A stretch of 36,650 nt of DNA from Spirochaetota bacterium (lineage in GTDB: Bacteria; Spirochaetota; UBA4802; JAFGDQ01): positions 1 to 36,650 of the forward strand of contig JAFGSG010000013.1 of the NCBI GenBank assembly GCA_016934735.1, read 5' to 3'. Below the pieces are notes generated by a model. It was not told where the DNA came from, made no database searches, and saw only the letters and a program-made list of their open reading frames with translations. A program made the translations under genes and the position numbers. Below are positions 1 through 8,560 of the stretch, one piece after another (the stretch's first letter is position 1; the number at the start of each line of letters is the position of its first letter).

Positions 1-117
1 ATACTAAGCCGAGAAAATCCTTTGGATGGATATCCTCTGAGCAATTATTTTTAAATGATATTGTTGCACTTGATACTTGAATTCAGACGTAAATCCATAA
101 AAAACCTAAAAAAGCTA

Positions 118-146
118 TTGACAAATACATTTCTGTAGAGTACATT
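118..146 (+). promoter_or_regulatory. Sigma70-type promoter for the 211-738 gene
   Basis: TTGACA at 118-123 and TACATT at 141-146 are separated by exactly 17 bp. The hexamers match the housekeeping consensus 6/6 and 5/6. The predicted start lies about 60 bp before the ATG at 211. Confidence 0.7.
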
Positions 147-210
147 AAACGATTTCCGTTTTTTTTGGTAAAAAATGAAAATCAAATCTAACAACAAACG
201 GAGGAAGGCA

Positions 211-738
211 ATGGGTGAATATTTCGAACAGCTGCCTGTTACAATTAAAGAGCATATACAGGAAATTACAAAAACGTCCGGGCTTGAGTACAATGAAGAG
301 TCCTTTGAAAAAATGTCTCAGGGATGGGTGGAGAAAAAAAATGCCTTTGAGGAAAATATCGCCTCCTTATTTATGGAAGAACTTAATTCTTTCAGCAAGG
401 ATGATGAACGGGGCGTACTGATCATGACCTATTCCGGTTCGCTTCTAACAGCCGGCCCGATTCAGGGAGATTCCCGGACTATAGAATATATCAGCATAGG
501 AATACGCTCTGACGTTCCAAAAAGTGTCACAGGAAACGGTAGTTTTGCAGAAGATATTGAAACAGATAAAGAAGTAAAATTTAATTCCGGTCCGATAAAA
601 AGCACGTCAGCTGTATATAAAATCGCTGTATGTAAAGAAAATATCAGTGTCGAAGAACAGCAGGAAACATTGAACAATGCCACTGTCGCTCTGGAAGAAG
701 AGTTTACAAATATTAATAAAACTATTATTCTGGAATAA
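211..738 (+). CDS. Hypothetical cytoplasmic protein, 175 aa
   Basis: I do not recognise this protein family. It is acidic and soluble, with no signal peptide, membrane segment or cysteine-rich motif. The N-terminal third looks helical (EYFEQLPVTIKEHIQEI), the middle looks like beta strands (VLIMTYSGSLL, TIEYISIGI), and the C-terminus is a helix rich in Glu, Gln and Asn. The ATG at 211 is preferred over the in-frame ATG at 175 because a strong ribosome binding site (GGAGG, 200-204) sits just before it, and nothing comparable precedes 175. The gene is transcribed alone, between a consensus promoter (118-146) and a strong terminator hairpin (774-808). That argues for a genuine, well-expressed gene. 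No function can be assigned from sequence alone. Confidence 0.8.
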   Translation: MGEYFEQLPVTIKEHIQEITKTSGLEYNEESFEKMSQGWVEKKNAFEENIASLFMEELNSFSKDDERGVLIMTYSGSLLTAGPIQGDSRTIEYISIGIRSDVPKSVTGNGSFAEDIETDKEVKFNSGPIKSTSAVYKIAVCKENISVEEQQETLNNATVALEEEFTNINKTIILE

Positions 739-773
739 ACATTTTTACAAAACAACAATTTTCAATTTTGTAG

Positions 774-820
774 ACGCGGATTTATGTGCTTAAAGCATAA
801 TTCCGCGTTTATACATTTTT
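774..820 (+). terminator. Rho-independent terminator after the 211-738 gene
   Basis: The arms ACGCGGA (774-780) and TCCGCGT (802-808) pair perfectly, and an inner TTATG/CATAA stem extends the hairpin. A T-rich tail follows (ttatacattttt, up to 820). It lies 36 bp past the stop codon. Confidence 0.7.
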
Positions 821-879
821 ATATCTTCTCATTTTTTCTTGACCTCTTATTTTTGATTATTAAAATAAAGTAATTGTGA

Positions 880-888
880 TGGTATAAT
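880..888 (+). promoter_or_regulatory. Extended -10 promoter of the phosphoesterase/kinase operon
   Basis: TGGTATAAT combines an extended -10 TG with a perfect TATAAT at 883-888. There is no good -35 hexamer at 17 bp, which is typical of extended -10 promoters. It lies 55 bp before the ATG at 943 and probably drives all five genes to 7248. Confidence 0.5.
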
Positions 889-942
889 CTATGCAGTCTT
901 ATAATATAATACTAAAATTATGTATAAATAACAGGAAGAATA

Positions 943-1983
943 ATGTATTCGCAGGCACAGTATAACAATCTTAAAACCAGGCTTGTTGAAATTTACCAAA
1001 GAGAACAACCGCCAAAACCGGATGATTATTTAAAAGTATTAATAAATATTAATTCGGTTTTACTGCATGAAGACCAGCAGGTAAGGCCTTATGATTCATC
1101 CGGACTGCCGGGGGGAATAATATATTTGAAGAAAAATATACCCACAATCATTGTGCCTGACATTCATGCCAGAATGGATTTTTTTCTGAATATTATTTTC
1201 GGTGAAGATATAAACGATGAAACAAATTTACAGAAAATAGCTTCAGATGCTTTGCAGATAATTTGTGTCGGCGACGGTGTGCACGGGGAAAAAAGAGCAG
1301 CAAAGAGATGGGCTAAAGCATATAAAGAATTTGAAGGAGATTATGCAGTTCATGATAACATGGATGAAGAAATAAGAGAGAGCCTTGGTCTCATGGAGAT
1401 GGTAATGGAAGTGAAGTCTAATTACCCTGCGAATTTTCATTTTATTAAAGGAAATCATGAGAATATTAAAAACGAAGACGGCGGAGGTAATTATCCTTTT
1501 GTGAAATTTTCATATGAAGGTCCAATGATGGCTTATTATATAAAGAAATTTTATGGTGAAGATTTTTTAGAGCAATATTATCAATTCGAAAAAAATCTGC
1601 CTCTTTTTGCCGTGGGAAAGAATTTTCTTGTTTCGCATGCGGAACCTTTCTCTTTTTACAATAAAGAAGATATATTGGAATACAGAATGAATCCTGAAGT
1701 GATCGAAGGGCTTACATGGACGGCCGATGATTCGGCAAATGACGGAAGCGTTCAGGAGATGTTGGAATATTATATCGACAGTGAAGAAGACAGGGAAAAA
1801 AGCTATTATTTCGGCGGTCACAGGCCTGTAAAGAATTTATATAATCCGAGAGCTGAAGGACGATTTATTCAGATACATAATCCCGATAAATTTATTATAG
1901 CGAAAATCGGAGAAAACAATATTGATTTAGATAGAGATATTTTTGAAATCGAAAATAGGATTGATGAAATAATAAAAAAATAA
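943..1983 (+). CDS. Calcineurin-like metallophosphoesterase
   Basis: This is a predicted dinuclear-metal phosphoesterase of the calcineurin/PPP superfamily. All the blocks are present in order: Asp-x-His (D73, H75 in PDIHARMDF), GDGVH (D111), GNHE (N171, H172), a metal His (H232 in SHAEP) and GGH (H293 in GGHRP). There is no signal peptide, so it should act in the cytoplasm. A helical insert of about 55 residues separates the GD and GNHE blocks. At 346 aa it is longer than minimal PPP phosphatases. It is the first gene of an operon, 12 bp before a Ser/Thr kinase gene, so it may be the phosphatase opposing that kinase. That role is inferred from context. A nucleotide or other phosphoester substrate is equally possible. 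Confidence 0.85.
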   Translation: MYSQAQYNNLKTRLVEIYQREQPPKPDDYLKVLININSVLLHEDQQVRPYDSSGLPGGIIYLKKNIPTIIVPDIHARMDFFLNIIFGEDINDETNLQKIASDALQIICVGDGVHGEKRAAKRWAKAYKEFEGDYAVHDNMDEEIRESLGLMEMVMEVKSNYPANFHFIKGNHENIKNEDGGGNYPFVKFSYEGPMMAYYIKKFYGEDFLEQYYQFEKNLPLFAVGKNFLVSHAEPFSFYNKEDILEYRMNPEVIEGLTWTADDSANDGSVQEMLEYYIDSEEDREKSYYFGGHRPVKNLYNPRAEGRFIQIHNPDKFIIAKIGENNIDLDRDIFEIENRIDEIIKK

Positions 1984-1995
1984 TGAGGGGGATTT

Positions 1996-3948
1996 ATGAG
2001 TCCGGAAACAAACATGGTAGGGAAATATTTAATCACTGCAAAGATCGCAGAAGGGGGAATGGGCGCGATCTATAAGGCTAAACATCCTACTCTTAATAGA
2101 ACAGTTATATTAAAACGGCTTACTTTGAAAAAAAATGCTGCCATTACTGAACGTTTTAAAAGAGAAGCAGAGTTAATGATGGATTTTCGAAATGATAATA
2201 TCGTTCAGGTCTATGACCATTTTAAAGAAGGCAATTCATACTATATTGCGATGGAATATGTTGATGGTGTAAGCCTTGGAGATTTGATAGATAAAAAAAG
2301 ATATATTCCAAATGAAATTGCTGTGCTCATATTCCGCGAAATATGCAAGGCATTGAAATATGCGCATGATAAAACCGTAATACACAGAGACATAAAGCCG
2401 GAGAATGTTTTAATTTCAAAAGAAGGCGAGATAAAACTGACGGACTTCGGTATTGCAACATCCAAAGATACTGAAGATGACGGACTTACATCTGCAGGAA
2501 TGACGCTGGGTACACCGGCTTATATGTCTCCGGAACAAATATCTGATACAAAAGCGGTGGATAACAGAGCTGATATTTATTCTATGGGCGTAGTACTTTA
2601 TAAAATGGTTACAGGCAAAACGCCTTTTCCGAGCAATTTTACCCCGGATGCCATTGCCCAGATAAACAGAGGCGAATATACTTTTCCGCGAAAAATAAAT
2701 CCGAGAGTCAGCCCGTTATTGCAGAAAATTATTAAAAAAGCAATGCATCATAAGGTTAAAAAGAGATATAAGGATCTACAGCATATAATCGATATTTTCT
2801 CAAAGGAATTAAAAAAGAAATACAAAGAACAGGAAACAATAAACAATACAATTAAAGCATATTTGCTGGGCAAAGATGTTGAAACTATTGTGAAAGTAAA
2901 GACCTCCCGGACAATGGGTAAAACAGTAAAAACTGCAGCAACTGCCGTATCATCAAACATTTTTAAAATTATTATTACAGTGATTATTGTTGCTTTAGTG
3001 CTTGCCGGATGCACATTTTTTGCTTATTATAAAGGAATGCATTACGAATATTTAAAAGCAAATGAATACGGCGCGCTTACTGTTGCAGTTAAAATAAGAG
3101 AAAAAGAAAAAAATCCTGAGAATAATTATGTTAGTGCCTTCTTATACGAGTCAGCCGGTAAAGGATACAAACAAGTGGATAACATTTCGTTCGATTTCCA
3201 GGCTGAAAATGAAAATGGTAGTAAATTTATTATTTTAAAATCGAAAAAATTATATTTAAAGACATCCGGTTATCTTCTGCATGTTAATTACGGAAATGTG
3301 AATTTTCAGAAGGATTTTTATTTGAGTCCCAGACAAGTGCAGAAAGCGAATAAGGATATGGTTGATTCGGAAAAAATTGAATTTTTTTACAGGACTATTC
3401 CCCGTCTACCGCTTACTGTTTATTATAAGGTTATAGATAGTTCCAGTAAAAGCGATATTTCAAATGATATCGATTTTTCAATTTATGTGTATAAAAAATG
3501 GATGTCATGGAAGGATTTTATAAAACATAAAAATTATAATGATATTCTTGTTACTGGGACTACGCATAGATTCCTGTTTAAGAAAGACGGATATTATTCG
3601 AGCTTTCGCAAGGTTTACGTCGAACCGGATCATCCTGTACTCACGATGGAGGTTGATCTGACTCCGATACCAGGTGAATTGATTGTACGTTCAAATTATA
3701 TCAGCCCGGAAGTGCTGTTGAATAATTCTCCGTATTATTTATCAGGCGGGAATTACAGAAAATATATAAAGATCGAGCCGAGAAAAAACGAACATAGAAT
3801 GCTGCTGTCACCTGGGGATTATTTTCTAACAGTAAAAAAATCCGGACTTACAAAAACTATTAAAACATCTGTGGAGACAAACAAATCCGCCCGTATATTG
3901 ATTAATTATAATAAAACTAATAATTCTCTGGATTTAGAATTACAATAA
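1996..3948 (+). CDS. Transmembrane Ser/Thr protein kinase (Hanks type)
   Basis: This is a eukaryotic-like kinase of 650 aa. The cytoplasmic catalytic domain (about 8-275) has a glycine-rich loop (AEGGMGAIYKA, 18-28), catalytic Lys40, a complete HRDIKPEN catalytic loop (D132, N137), DFG (150-152) and GTPAYMSPE in the activation segment, so it should be active. A Lys/Thr-rich juxtamembrane stretch leads into one membrane helix (about 322-345). About 300 residues are then predicted outside the cytoplasm. The last part (GELIVRSNYISP and LLSPGDYFLTVKKSG) resembles PEGA-type surface repeats. There are no PASTA repeats. The start follows a GAGGGGG ribosome site. It is cotranscribed with the phosphoesterase upstream and the FHA genes downstream, which are plausible phospho-Thr readers of its output. 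Confidence 0.92.
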   Translation: MSPETNMVGKYLITAKIAEGGMGAIYKAKHPTLNRTVILKRLTLKKNAAITERFKREAELMMDFRNDNIVQVYDHFKEGNSYYIAMEYVDGVSLGDLIDKKRYIPNEIAVLIFREICKALKYAHDKTVIHRDIKPENVLISKEGEIKLTDFGIATSKDTEDDGLTSAGMTLGTPAYMSPEQISDTKAVDNRADIYSMGVVLYKMVTGKTPFPSNFTPDAIAQINRGEYTFPRKINPRVSPLLQKIIKKAMHHKVKKRYKDLQHIIDIFSKELKKKYKEQETINNTIKAYLLGKDVETIVKVKTSRTMGKTVKTAATAVSSNIFKIIITVIIVALVLAGCTFFAYYKGMHYEYLKANEYGALTVAVKIREKEKNPENNYVSAFLYESAGKGYKQVDNISFDFQAENENGSKFIILKSKKLYLKTSGYLLHVNYGNVNFQKDFYLSPRQVQKANKDMVDSEKIEFFYRTIPRLPLTVYYKVIDSSSKSDISNDIDFSIYVYKKWMSWKDFIKHKNYNDILVTGTTHRFLFKKDGYYSSFRKVYVEPDHPVLTMEVDLTPIPGELIVRSNYISPEVLLNNSPYYLSGGNYRKYIKIEPRKNEHRMLLSPGDYFLTVKKSGLTKTIKTSVETNKSARILINYNKTNNSLDLELQ

Positions 3949-3980
3949 TGATTAAAAATAAGAATATTTAGGAGAAACAT

Positions 3981-4871
3981 ATGTCAACCTTAATGAGAAG
4001 AATTTTTCTTTGCATAATAGGCATGCTTGCCGGTTTGGCTGCGTGGCCGTTCGCGGAAACCACTCTGCTTTTTCAGGCAGGGTTCCCGTCTTATCTGGTC
4101 TTCAGCGTTTTTCTGGGAATAATATTCGGCCTTATTATGGGAGGATTTTTCGGCACAAGCGATGGTATTATTATGTCGGTTAAGTCCAATATTATAAGTG
4201 GTGCGGTTTTTGGGATTCTGGTTGGCATTGTCGGTGGTGCAATAGGGTTTTTAATCGGCCAGGCCGCGTTATTTATTATTGGAGATATGCTTATTCATTC
4301 TGCAAAAAGTTTTAACACTATCGGGTTTCCAATATCGAGAGCTGTAGGCTGGGCATTTCTGGGTGTATTCATCGGCATGATTGACGGGGTGCGATCGAGA
4401 TCACTCGATAAGATCAAGGTCGGAATAATCGGCGGTATTATAGGAGGATTTCTGGGAGGGCTGGCCCTTGAGTATTCGAGACTGGTAATTCCAGGAATGC
4501 TGTTCGCCCGTCTGATCGGCCTTCTTGTATTCGGATTATTGATAGGATTTGCTTATGGTTTTGTGGAAAACCGTCTATCCTTCGGTGTTCTCAGGCTTTT
4601 AAACGGTAAATATAAAGGTACTGAATTTTTAATTAACCAGAAAAAGATGAAAATCGGATCATCGGAAAAAAATTCAATTGTATTACTGGGCTATGATAAA
4701 ATATCTGACACTCATGCAGAGCTTGCTATAAAAGGTGATAATGTTGTGATAAAAAAAGCCAGCCCAAAAACCATCATTTCTGTAAACGATGATAAGGTTG
4801 ATGAACATGAGTTGATTATGGATGATGTTGTTGAGATCGGGAATGCCAAGTTTTTATATAAATTCAAATAG
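3981..4871 (+). CDS. Polytopic membrane protein with C-terminal FHA domain
   Basis: The first 200 residues of this 296-aa protein form a Gly/Ile/Phe-rich block of about six membrane helices. The GxxxG-like repeats (IIGGIIGGFLGG near 149-160) suggest tight helix packing. The C-terminal 85 residues form a forkhead-associated domain, with MKIGSSEKNSIVL at 223-235 (phosphopeptide-loop region) and the SDTHAEL block at 242-248 (conserved His245). The usual FHA Arg after the first Gly is replaced, so phospho-Thr binding may be weakened. The FHA domain presumably faces the cytoplasm. The gene lies 32 bp after the kinase gene and 11 bp before the VWA/FHA gene. I infer that it recruits phosphorylated partners to the membrane. 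I do not recognise the membrane block as a named family. Confidence 0.8.
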   Translation: MSTLMRRIFLCIIGMLAGLAAWPFAETTLLFQAGFPSYLVFSVFLGIIFGLIMGGFFGTSDGIIMSVKSNIISGAVFGILVGIVGGAIGFLIGQAALFIIGDMLIHSAKSFNTIGFPISRAVGWAFLGVFIGMIDGVRSRSLDKIKVGIIGGIIGGFLGGLALEYSRLVIPGMLFARLIGLLVFGLLIGFAYGFVENRLSFGVLRLLNGKYKGTEFLINQKKMKIGSSEKNSIVLLGYDKISDTHAELAIKGDNVVIKKASPKTIISVNDDKVDEHELIMDDVVEIGNAKFLYKFK

Positions 4872-4882
4872 GGAGACTAACC

Positions 4883-6322
4883 ATGATAAAATATATTTTT
4901 AATAAAATTATATTTTTAATAATTATATCCGGTTTCAGTTCAGCATCTCTTTTTGCGGATTATGTACGCATATCACAGATTGATTCATCCAGGCTGCTTT
5001 TGAGCCAGGAAGTCAAGGTGTATGTAAGCGTCACTAATGTAGAAGGAGAGCCTGTCGGCAAATTAATGCAGGATGCATTTACTCTTTATGAATCGCCGGA
5101 TTCCAGAAATTTTACAAAAATTCCAGATATAACCGGATTTCAGAGCATGGCGAATTACGAATCCGGAATTAATTTTTTACTTCTTATCGATAATTCCGGG
5201 AGCATGTATAGAAACATGAAGGGTGCAAGGACTAAAAACGAAAGCGATAAAAGAATTTCTCATGCTAAAAAAGCTCTAATTACATTTTTAAAAAGCATCA
5301 GTAATCCGAAGGATACGGTAGGATTAGCGGTATATAATTCTTATTATACATTATTCTCCGGATTGACAGGCGATAAAGCAAAGATAGAAGATTATCTTGA
5401 TAAGATAATGCAGCCCAATCCTGATGAAGCTTTTACTGAAATATATTCAAGCATTTATACTGCTGTTGACGAGTTCAGTTCAGTTAAAGGAAGAAAAGCA
5501 ATAATAGTATTATCCGACGGCCGGAATCAGCCGTATTACAAATACACACGCAAAGCGCATAAAACATTAGGAACAAAGATATTTGAATACGCAGAGCCGG
5601 CTAAATATTGTCAGGAAGAGGGCGTTTCAGTTTACGCGATTAATTTCGGCCCTAAGAGCGAGAGAAAAGATCAGGGGCTGAGCAAAATAGCTTTGCAGAC
5701 AGGCGGGTCTGTTTTTGATGCCTTTGATCCCAGACAGCTCAACGATGTTTATAATAAAATAGTGAATCAGATATTGGGCGAGTATCTTATCTCTTATCCT
5801 GCGACAATGGAGCCGGCTGACAAAAAATATGTTAAAGTAGAATGCAATACTGCAACAGGTTTGGCTTCTGCTGTAAGATTTTATTTCTCAAGTACTGTAT
5901 TCGGTCTTCCGCTGACAAAATTTAATTTTCTTCTTGTAATCCCGTTCCTGCTGGCAGTTGCATTATTATGGCTGTTATCCAATATTAAATTCGAAAAAAA
6001 GAGATCCGATCCGAGTATAGAGGTTTTAAATCCCGGATCTGCAAAGGCATCAACAAATTTCTTTACACTGGATAAAAATAAAAAAACTATTATCGGGGGT
6101 GATCCTTCGGCAGATATGACTCTTTCCGGAGGTGCAACTAAAATAAAGGAAAAACACGCTACTGTAGCATTTGATAAAGTAAAAAAACAGTACACAATAG
6201 TGGCAGATGGCAATTTGACAGTTAACAATAAGCCAGTAAAAACCAAGCTTCTTGAGCCTGGAGATGTAATAAATGTCGGTGGAACTACTATTGTGTTTGA
6301 TGATGGAGAGGTCGATAAATAA
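4883..6322 (+). CDS. VWA domain protein with signal peptide, TM helix and FHA domain
   Basis: The domain order is: a signal peptide or anchor (about 1-25); a short beta region; a von Willebrand A domain (about 95-300) with an intact MIDAS motif D103-x-S105-x-S107 plus T185 and D212 (SDGRN); a membrane helix (about 347-367); and a C-terminal FHA domain (about 400-475, with IKEKHATV as the conserved block). The VWA domain should sit outside the cytoplasm and bind metal-dependent ligands. The FHA domain should sit inside, where the neighbouring kinase could act. The canonical FHA Arg is absent (IIGGDP). The protein looks like a two-faced adaptor linking an envelope interaction to phosphorylation. 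That role is inferred from architecture and operon position. Confidence 0.85.
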   Translation: MIKYIFNKIIFLIIISGFSSASLFADYVRISQIDSSRLLLSQEVKVYVSVTNVEGEPVGKLMQDAFTLYESPDSRNFTKIPDITGFQSMANYESGINFLLLIDNSGSMYRNMKGARTKNESDKRISHAKKALITFLKSISNPKDTVGLAVYNSYYTLFSGLTGDKAKIEDYLDKIMQPNPDEAFTEIYSSIYTAVDEFSSVKGRKAIIVLSDGRNQPYYKYTRKAHKTLGTKIFEYAEPAKYCQEEGVSVYAINFGPKSERKDQGLSKIALQTGGSVFDAFDPRQLNDVYNKIVNQILGEYLISYPATMEPADKKYVKVECNTATGLASAVRFYFSSTVFGLPLTKFNFLLVIPFLLAVALLWLLSNIKFEKKRSDPSIEVLNPGSAKASTNFFTLDKNKKTIIGGDPSADMTLSGGATKIKEKHATVAFDKVKKQYTIVADGNLTVNNKPVKTKLLEPGDVINVGGTTIVFDDGEVDK

Positions 6323-6348
6323 TATAAGAAACAGTTAGGAGTTCTTAT

Positions 6349-7248
6349 ATGCCTATCGATAATCAAAATATAGAAAAAAAGATCGAGATCAAAGATATAC
6401 CTGTTATGCCGCAGGTAGCAACAAAAGTCTTGCAGTTGCAGGAAGATAATCTGGATATTAGTTTTAAAGAACTGGAAAAGATAATACTTCTGGATCCTGC
6501 TATAACAGCCAGAATTTTAAAGGTTGCCAATTCAGCTCTTTACGCGCGACAGCGGGAAATAAAAAACGTCCAGCAGGCAATTACCCTGCTCGGTTTTAAA
6601 ATGATAAAGAGTATGATTCTGCTCGTTTGCGCCTCTAATATTTATGGCAAAAACAAGAAAAAATATAAAGATATTCCCGAAACAATTATCACCAAGTCCT
6701 CAGCTATGGATCTATGGCGTCATCTTGTTTTAACTGCTTTTATAGCAAGGCATATAGCGGTTAAATTAAAGTTAGATGATAAGAAAGAAGACATTTTTGT
6801 CTGCGGTTTGCTTCATGATATTGGAAGAGTAGTGCTAATGGTCAATCAAACTGATCTTTACGGGGAATTTTTAAAAGAAATGGCGAACAACCCGAACGCA
6901 GATGTTCTGATGATTGAAGAAAATTATTTTGGATATAATCACCTGGAGGTTGGGAAAATTGTTCTTGGGAAATGGAACTTTCCTGAAGAATTAATTGATG
7001 TCGTGTTTCAGCATCATTCAAAAAATGCAGATTCGCCCTATAAAAAAAGCATCAATATTGTGGCACTTGCCAATCTCTATGCGCGCATTTTAGTCAACGA
7101 ACAGTTATCCGTGGCAGATGCTGAAAATAGAGACGGTTATGTTAGGACTTTAGCGCTTTCTGAGAGCGATAATGAGTATTATTCTGCGGAATTTTTACAG
7201 GATATTCAGAATGAAGATTTATATAATATCAGCACTGAATTAGAATAA
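6349..7248 (+). CDS. HDOD domain protein
   Basis: This is a 299-aa HDOD (HD-related output domain) protein, a family found in bacterial signalling, often next to two-component, c-di-GMP or motility genes. The hallmark N-terminal block is clear (IPVMPQVATKVLQL, then LLDPAITARILKVANSALY and the NVQQAITLLG stretch). Unusually for HDOD proteins, several HD-phosphohydrolase-like residues remain: H125, H156-D157 (GLLHDIGR), H198 and the H222-H223 pair. Residual metal binding or phosphodiesterase activity therefore cannot be excluded. It has no receiver or GGDEF domain. It is the last gene of the kinase/FHA operon (26 bp gap) and its 3' end overlaps the convergent aminotransferase gene by 9 bp. Confidence 0.88.
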   Translation: MPIDNQNIEKKIEIKDIPVMPQVATKVLQLQEDNLDISFKELEKIILLDPAITARILKVANSALYARQREIKNVQQAITLLGFKMIKSMILLVCASNIYGKNKKKYKDIPETIITKSSAMDLWRHLVLTAFIARHIAVKLKLDDKKEDIFVCGLLHDIGRVVLMVNQTDLYGEFLKEMANNPNADVLMIEENYFGYNHLEVGKIVLGKWNFPEELIDVVFQHHSKNADSPYKKSINIVALANLYARILVNEQLSVADAENRDGYVRTLALSESDNEYYSAEFLQDIQNEDLYNISTELE

Positions 7249-8451
7249 TTTTTCAACAGCCTCTTTTATCCTTTCAATGCCCTTCTTTATATTTTCATCA
7301 GATGTGGCAAACGAGAGCCTTATGTTGTTATCTGCGCCGAATTCCACGCCGGGCACTACCGCAACCTTGGCCTCCTCAAGCAGATATGAACTGAGGGCTG
7401 AAGAATTGTTTTTATTGTTATATTTTTTTATTACAGACTGCCATCCTTTGGATCGGAAAATACCTGAGATATTCGGGAATGCGTAAAATGCACCGCCGGG
7501 TAATTTACAGCTTATTCCTTTAATGCCGTTCAGCTTTTCTACTATCAGATTTCTTCGTCTTTCAAAAATTTTTGCCATGTCATGAACAACAGACTGGTCA
7601 CCAGTCAAAGCCTCCAGAGCTGCCCATTGGGATATTGAAGTCGGATTTGAAGTTGACTGGCTTTGGAGAATATCTACTTTTTTTATGATGCTTTCATCTC
7701 CGGCCATATATCCTATCCTCCATCCTGTCATTGAATAAGGTTTGGATACGCCGTTAAGTACAATCGTTTTTTTCTTTATTTCTTCTCCCATGTTCGCTAT
7801 ATTATAAAATCTGGTATTATCATAAATAAGGGCCTCGTATATATCGTCTGAAATAACAAGAATGTCGTATTGTACTATTAAACCGGCAAGATCTTTAAGT
7901 TCTTCTTTAGTATATGCGGCGCCGGTTGGATTGGATGGGGAATTTATCACTATAGCGCGGGTTTTGTTCGTTACAACCTTTTTGATGTCGTCCGGAGTGA
8001 TTTTAAATCCGTTGTTTTCACTTGCTTCAATAATCACCGGCTTTCCGCCTGCAAGCATGACCATGGGCGGGTACGATACCCAATACGGAGCCGGAATAAT
8101 AACTTCATCGTCGTTATTCAGCAAGACCTGCATAAGATTGTAAAACGAATGTTTGCCTCCGCAATTTACAATGACATTTGCTTTAGCGTATTCAAGATTG
8201 TTATCCTTTTTAAACTTATTTACTATTGCTTCTTTAAGTTCATCAATTCCGCCTGCCGGGGTGTATTTTGTCTTGCCGGATTCAATTGCTCTTATGCCGG
8301 CTTTTTTAATGGAATCCGGCGTATCAAAATCCGGTTCTCCCGCACCGAATCCTATAATATCGTATCCTTTGGCTTTTAAAGAATTGGCAAGGGCATTAAT
8401 CTCAAGAGTAGCGGAAGGTTTAATCTGAAGTATTCTTTCGGAAAATATCAT
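7240..8451 (-). CDS. PLP-dependent class I aminotransferase (aspartate aminotransferase type)
   Basis: This is a fold-type I aminotransferase of 403 aa, of the AspB/AspC subgroup I-gamma type that transfers amino groups between Asp or similar amino acids and 2-oxoglutarate. Visible motifs are GAGEPDFDTP (37-46), Y124 in PAPYW, N174 in SPSNPTG, the D-x-Y segment (SDDIYEALIY), the PLP Schiff-base lysine K237 in SKPYSMTGWRIGY, and the carboxylate-binding Arg near the C-terminus (IRLSF). Length and motif spacing are normal for the family. The exact substrate cannot be read from sequence. It appears to be transcribed alone from a consensus promoter at 8495-8535 that is overlapped by a long palindrome. 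Confidence 0.9.
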   Translation of the reverse strand: MIFSERILQIKPSATLEINALANSLKAKGYDIIGFGAGEPDFDTPDSIKKAGIRAIESGKTKYTPAGGIDELKEAIVNKFKKDNNLEYAKANVIVNCGGKHSFYNLMQVLLNNDDEVIIPAPYWVSYPPMVMLAGGKPVIIEASENNGFKITPDDIKKVVTNKTRAIVINSPSNPTGAAYTKEELKDLAGLIVQYDILVISDDIYEALIYDNTRFYNIANMGEEIKKKTIVLNGVSKPYSMTGWRIGYMAGDESIIKKVDILQSQSTSNPTSISQWAALEALTGDQSVVHDMAKIFERRRNLIVEKLNGIKGISCKLPGGAFYAFPNISGIFRSKGWQSVIKKYNNKNNSSALSSYLLEEAKVAVVPGVEFGADNNIRLSFATSDENIKKGIERIKEAVEKLF

Positions 8452-8493
8452 AATTACAGCACCGTATTTTTGTTGTTAGAGCGCATTCATTTA

Positions 8494-8535
8494 ATTAAAG
8501 TTACGAAATATTATATTTCGTAACTTTAGTGTCAA
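8494..8535 (-). promoter_or_regulatory. Aminotransferase promoter overlapped by a 33-37 bp palindrome
   Basis: On the minus strand TTGACA (plus positions 8530-8535) is followed after about 16 bp by TAATAT, a good sigma70 promoter about 50 bp upstream of the ATG at 8451. The spacer and -10 lie inside a near-perfect palindrome: arms AAAGTTACGAAATA (8497-8510) and TATTTCGTAACTTT (8514-8527) around a 3-nt centre, extended by one more pair (8496/8528). Its position suggests a repressor operator. The same sequence could instead form the terminator hairpin of the MBL-fold gene ending at 8561, although no clean T-tract follows. Confidence 0.55.
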
Positions 8536-8560
8536 CTTTATTTTTTAAAGTAATAGTTCT

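Noticed and set aside
5881-6366. 161-aa minus-strand frame antisense to the VWA/FHA gene
   Set aside because: The opposite strand encodes VWA, TM and FHA features in a continuous frame; the antisense product shows no motif.
8497-8527. Palindrome as a simple terminator of the MBL-fold gene
   Set aside because: No run of T follows on the minus strand and the palindrome overlaps promoter hexamers, so an operator reading fits better, though a terminator is not excluded.
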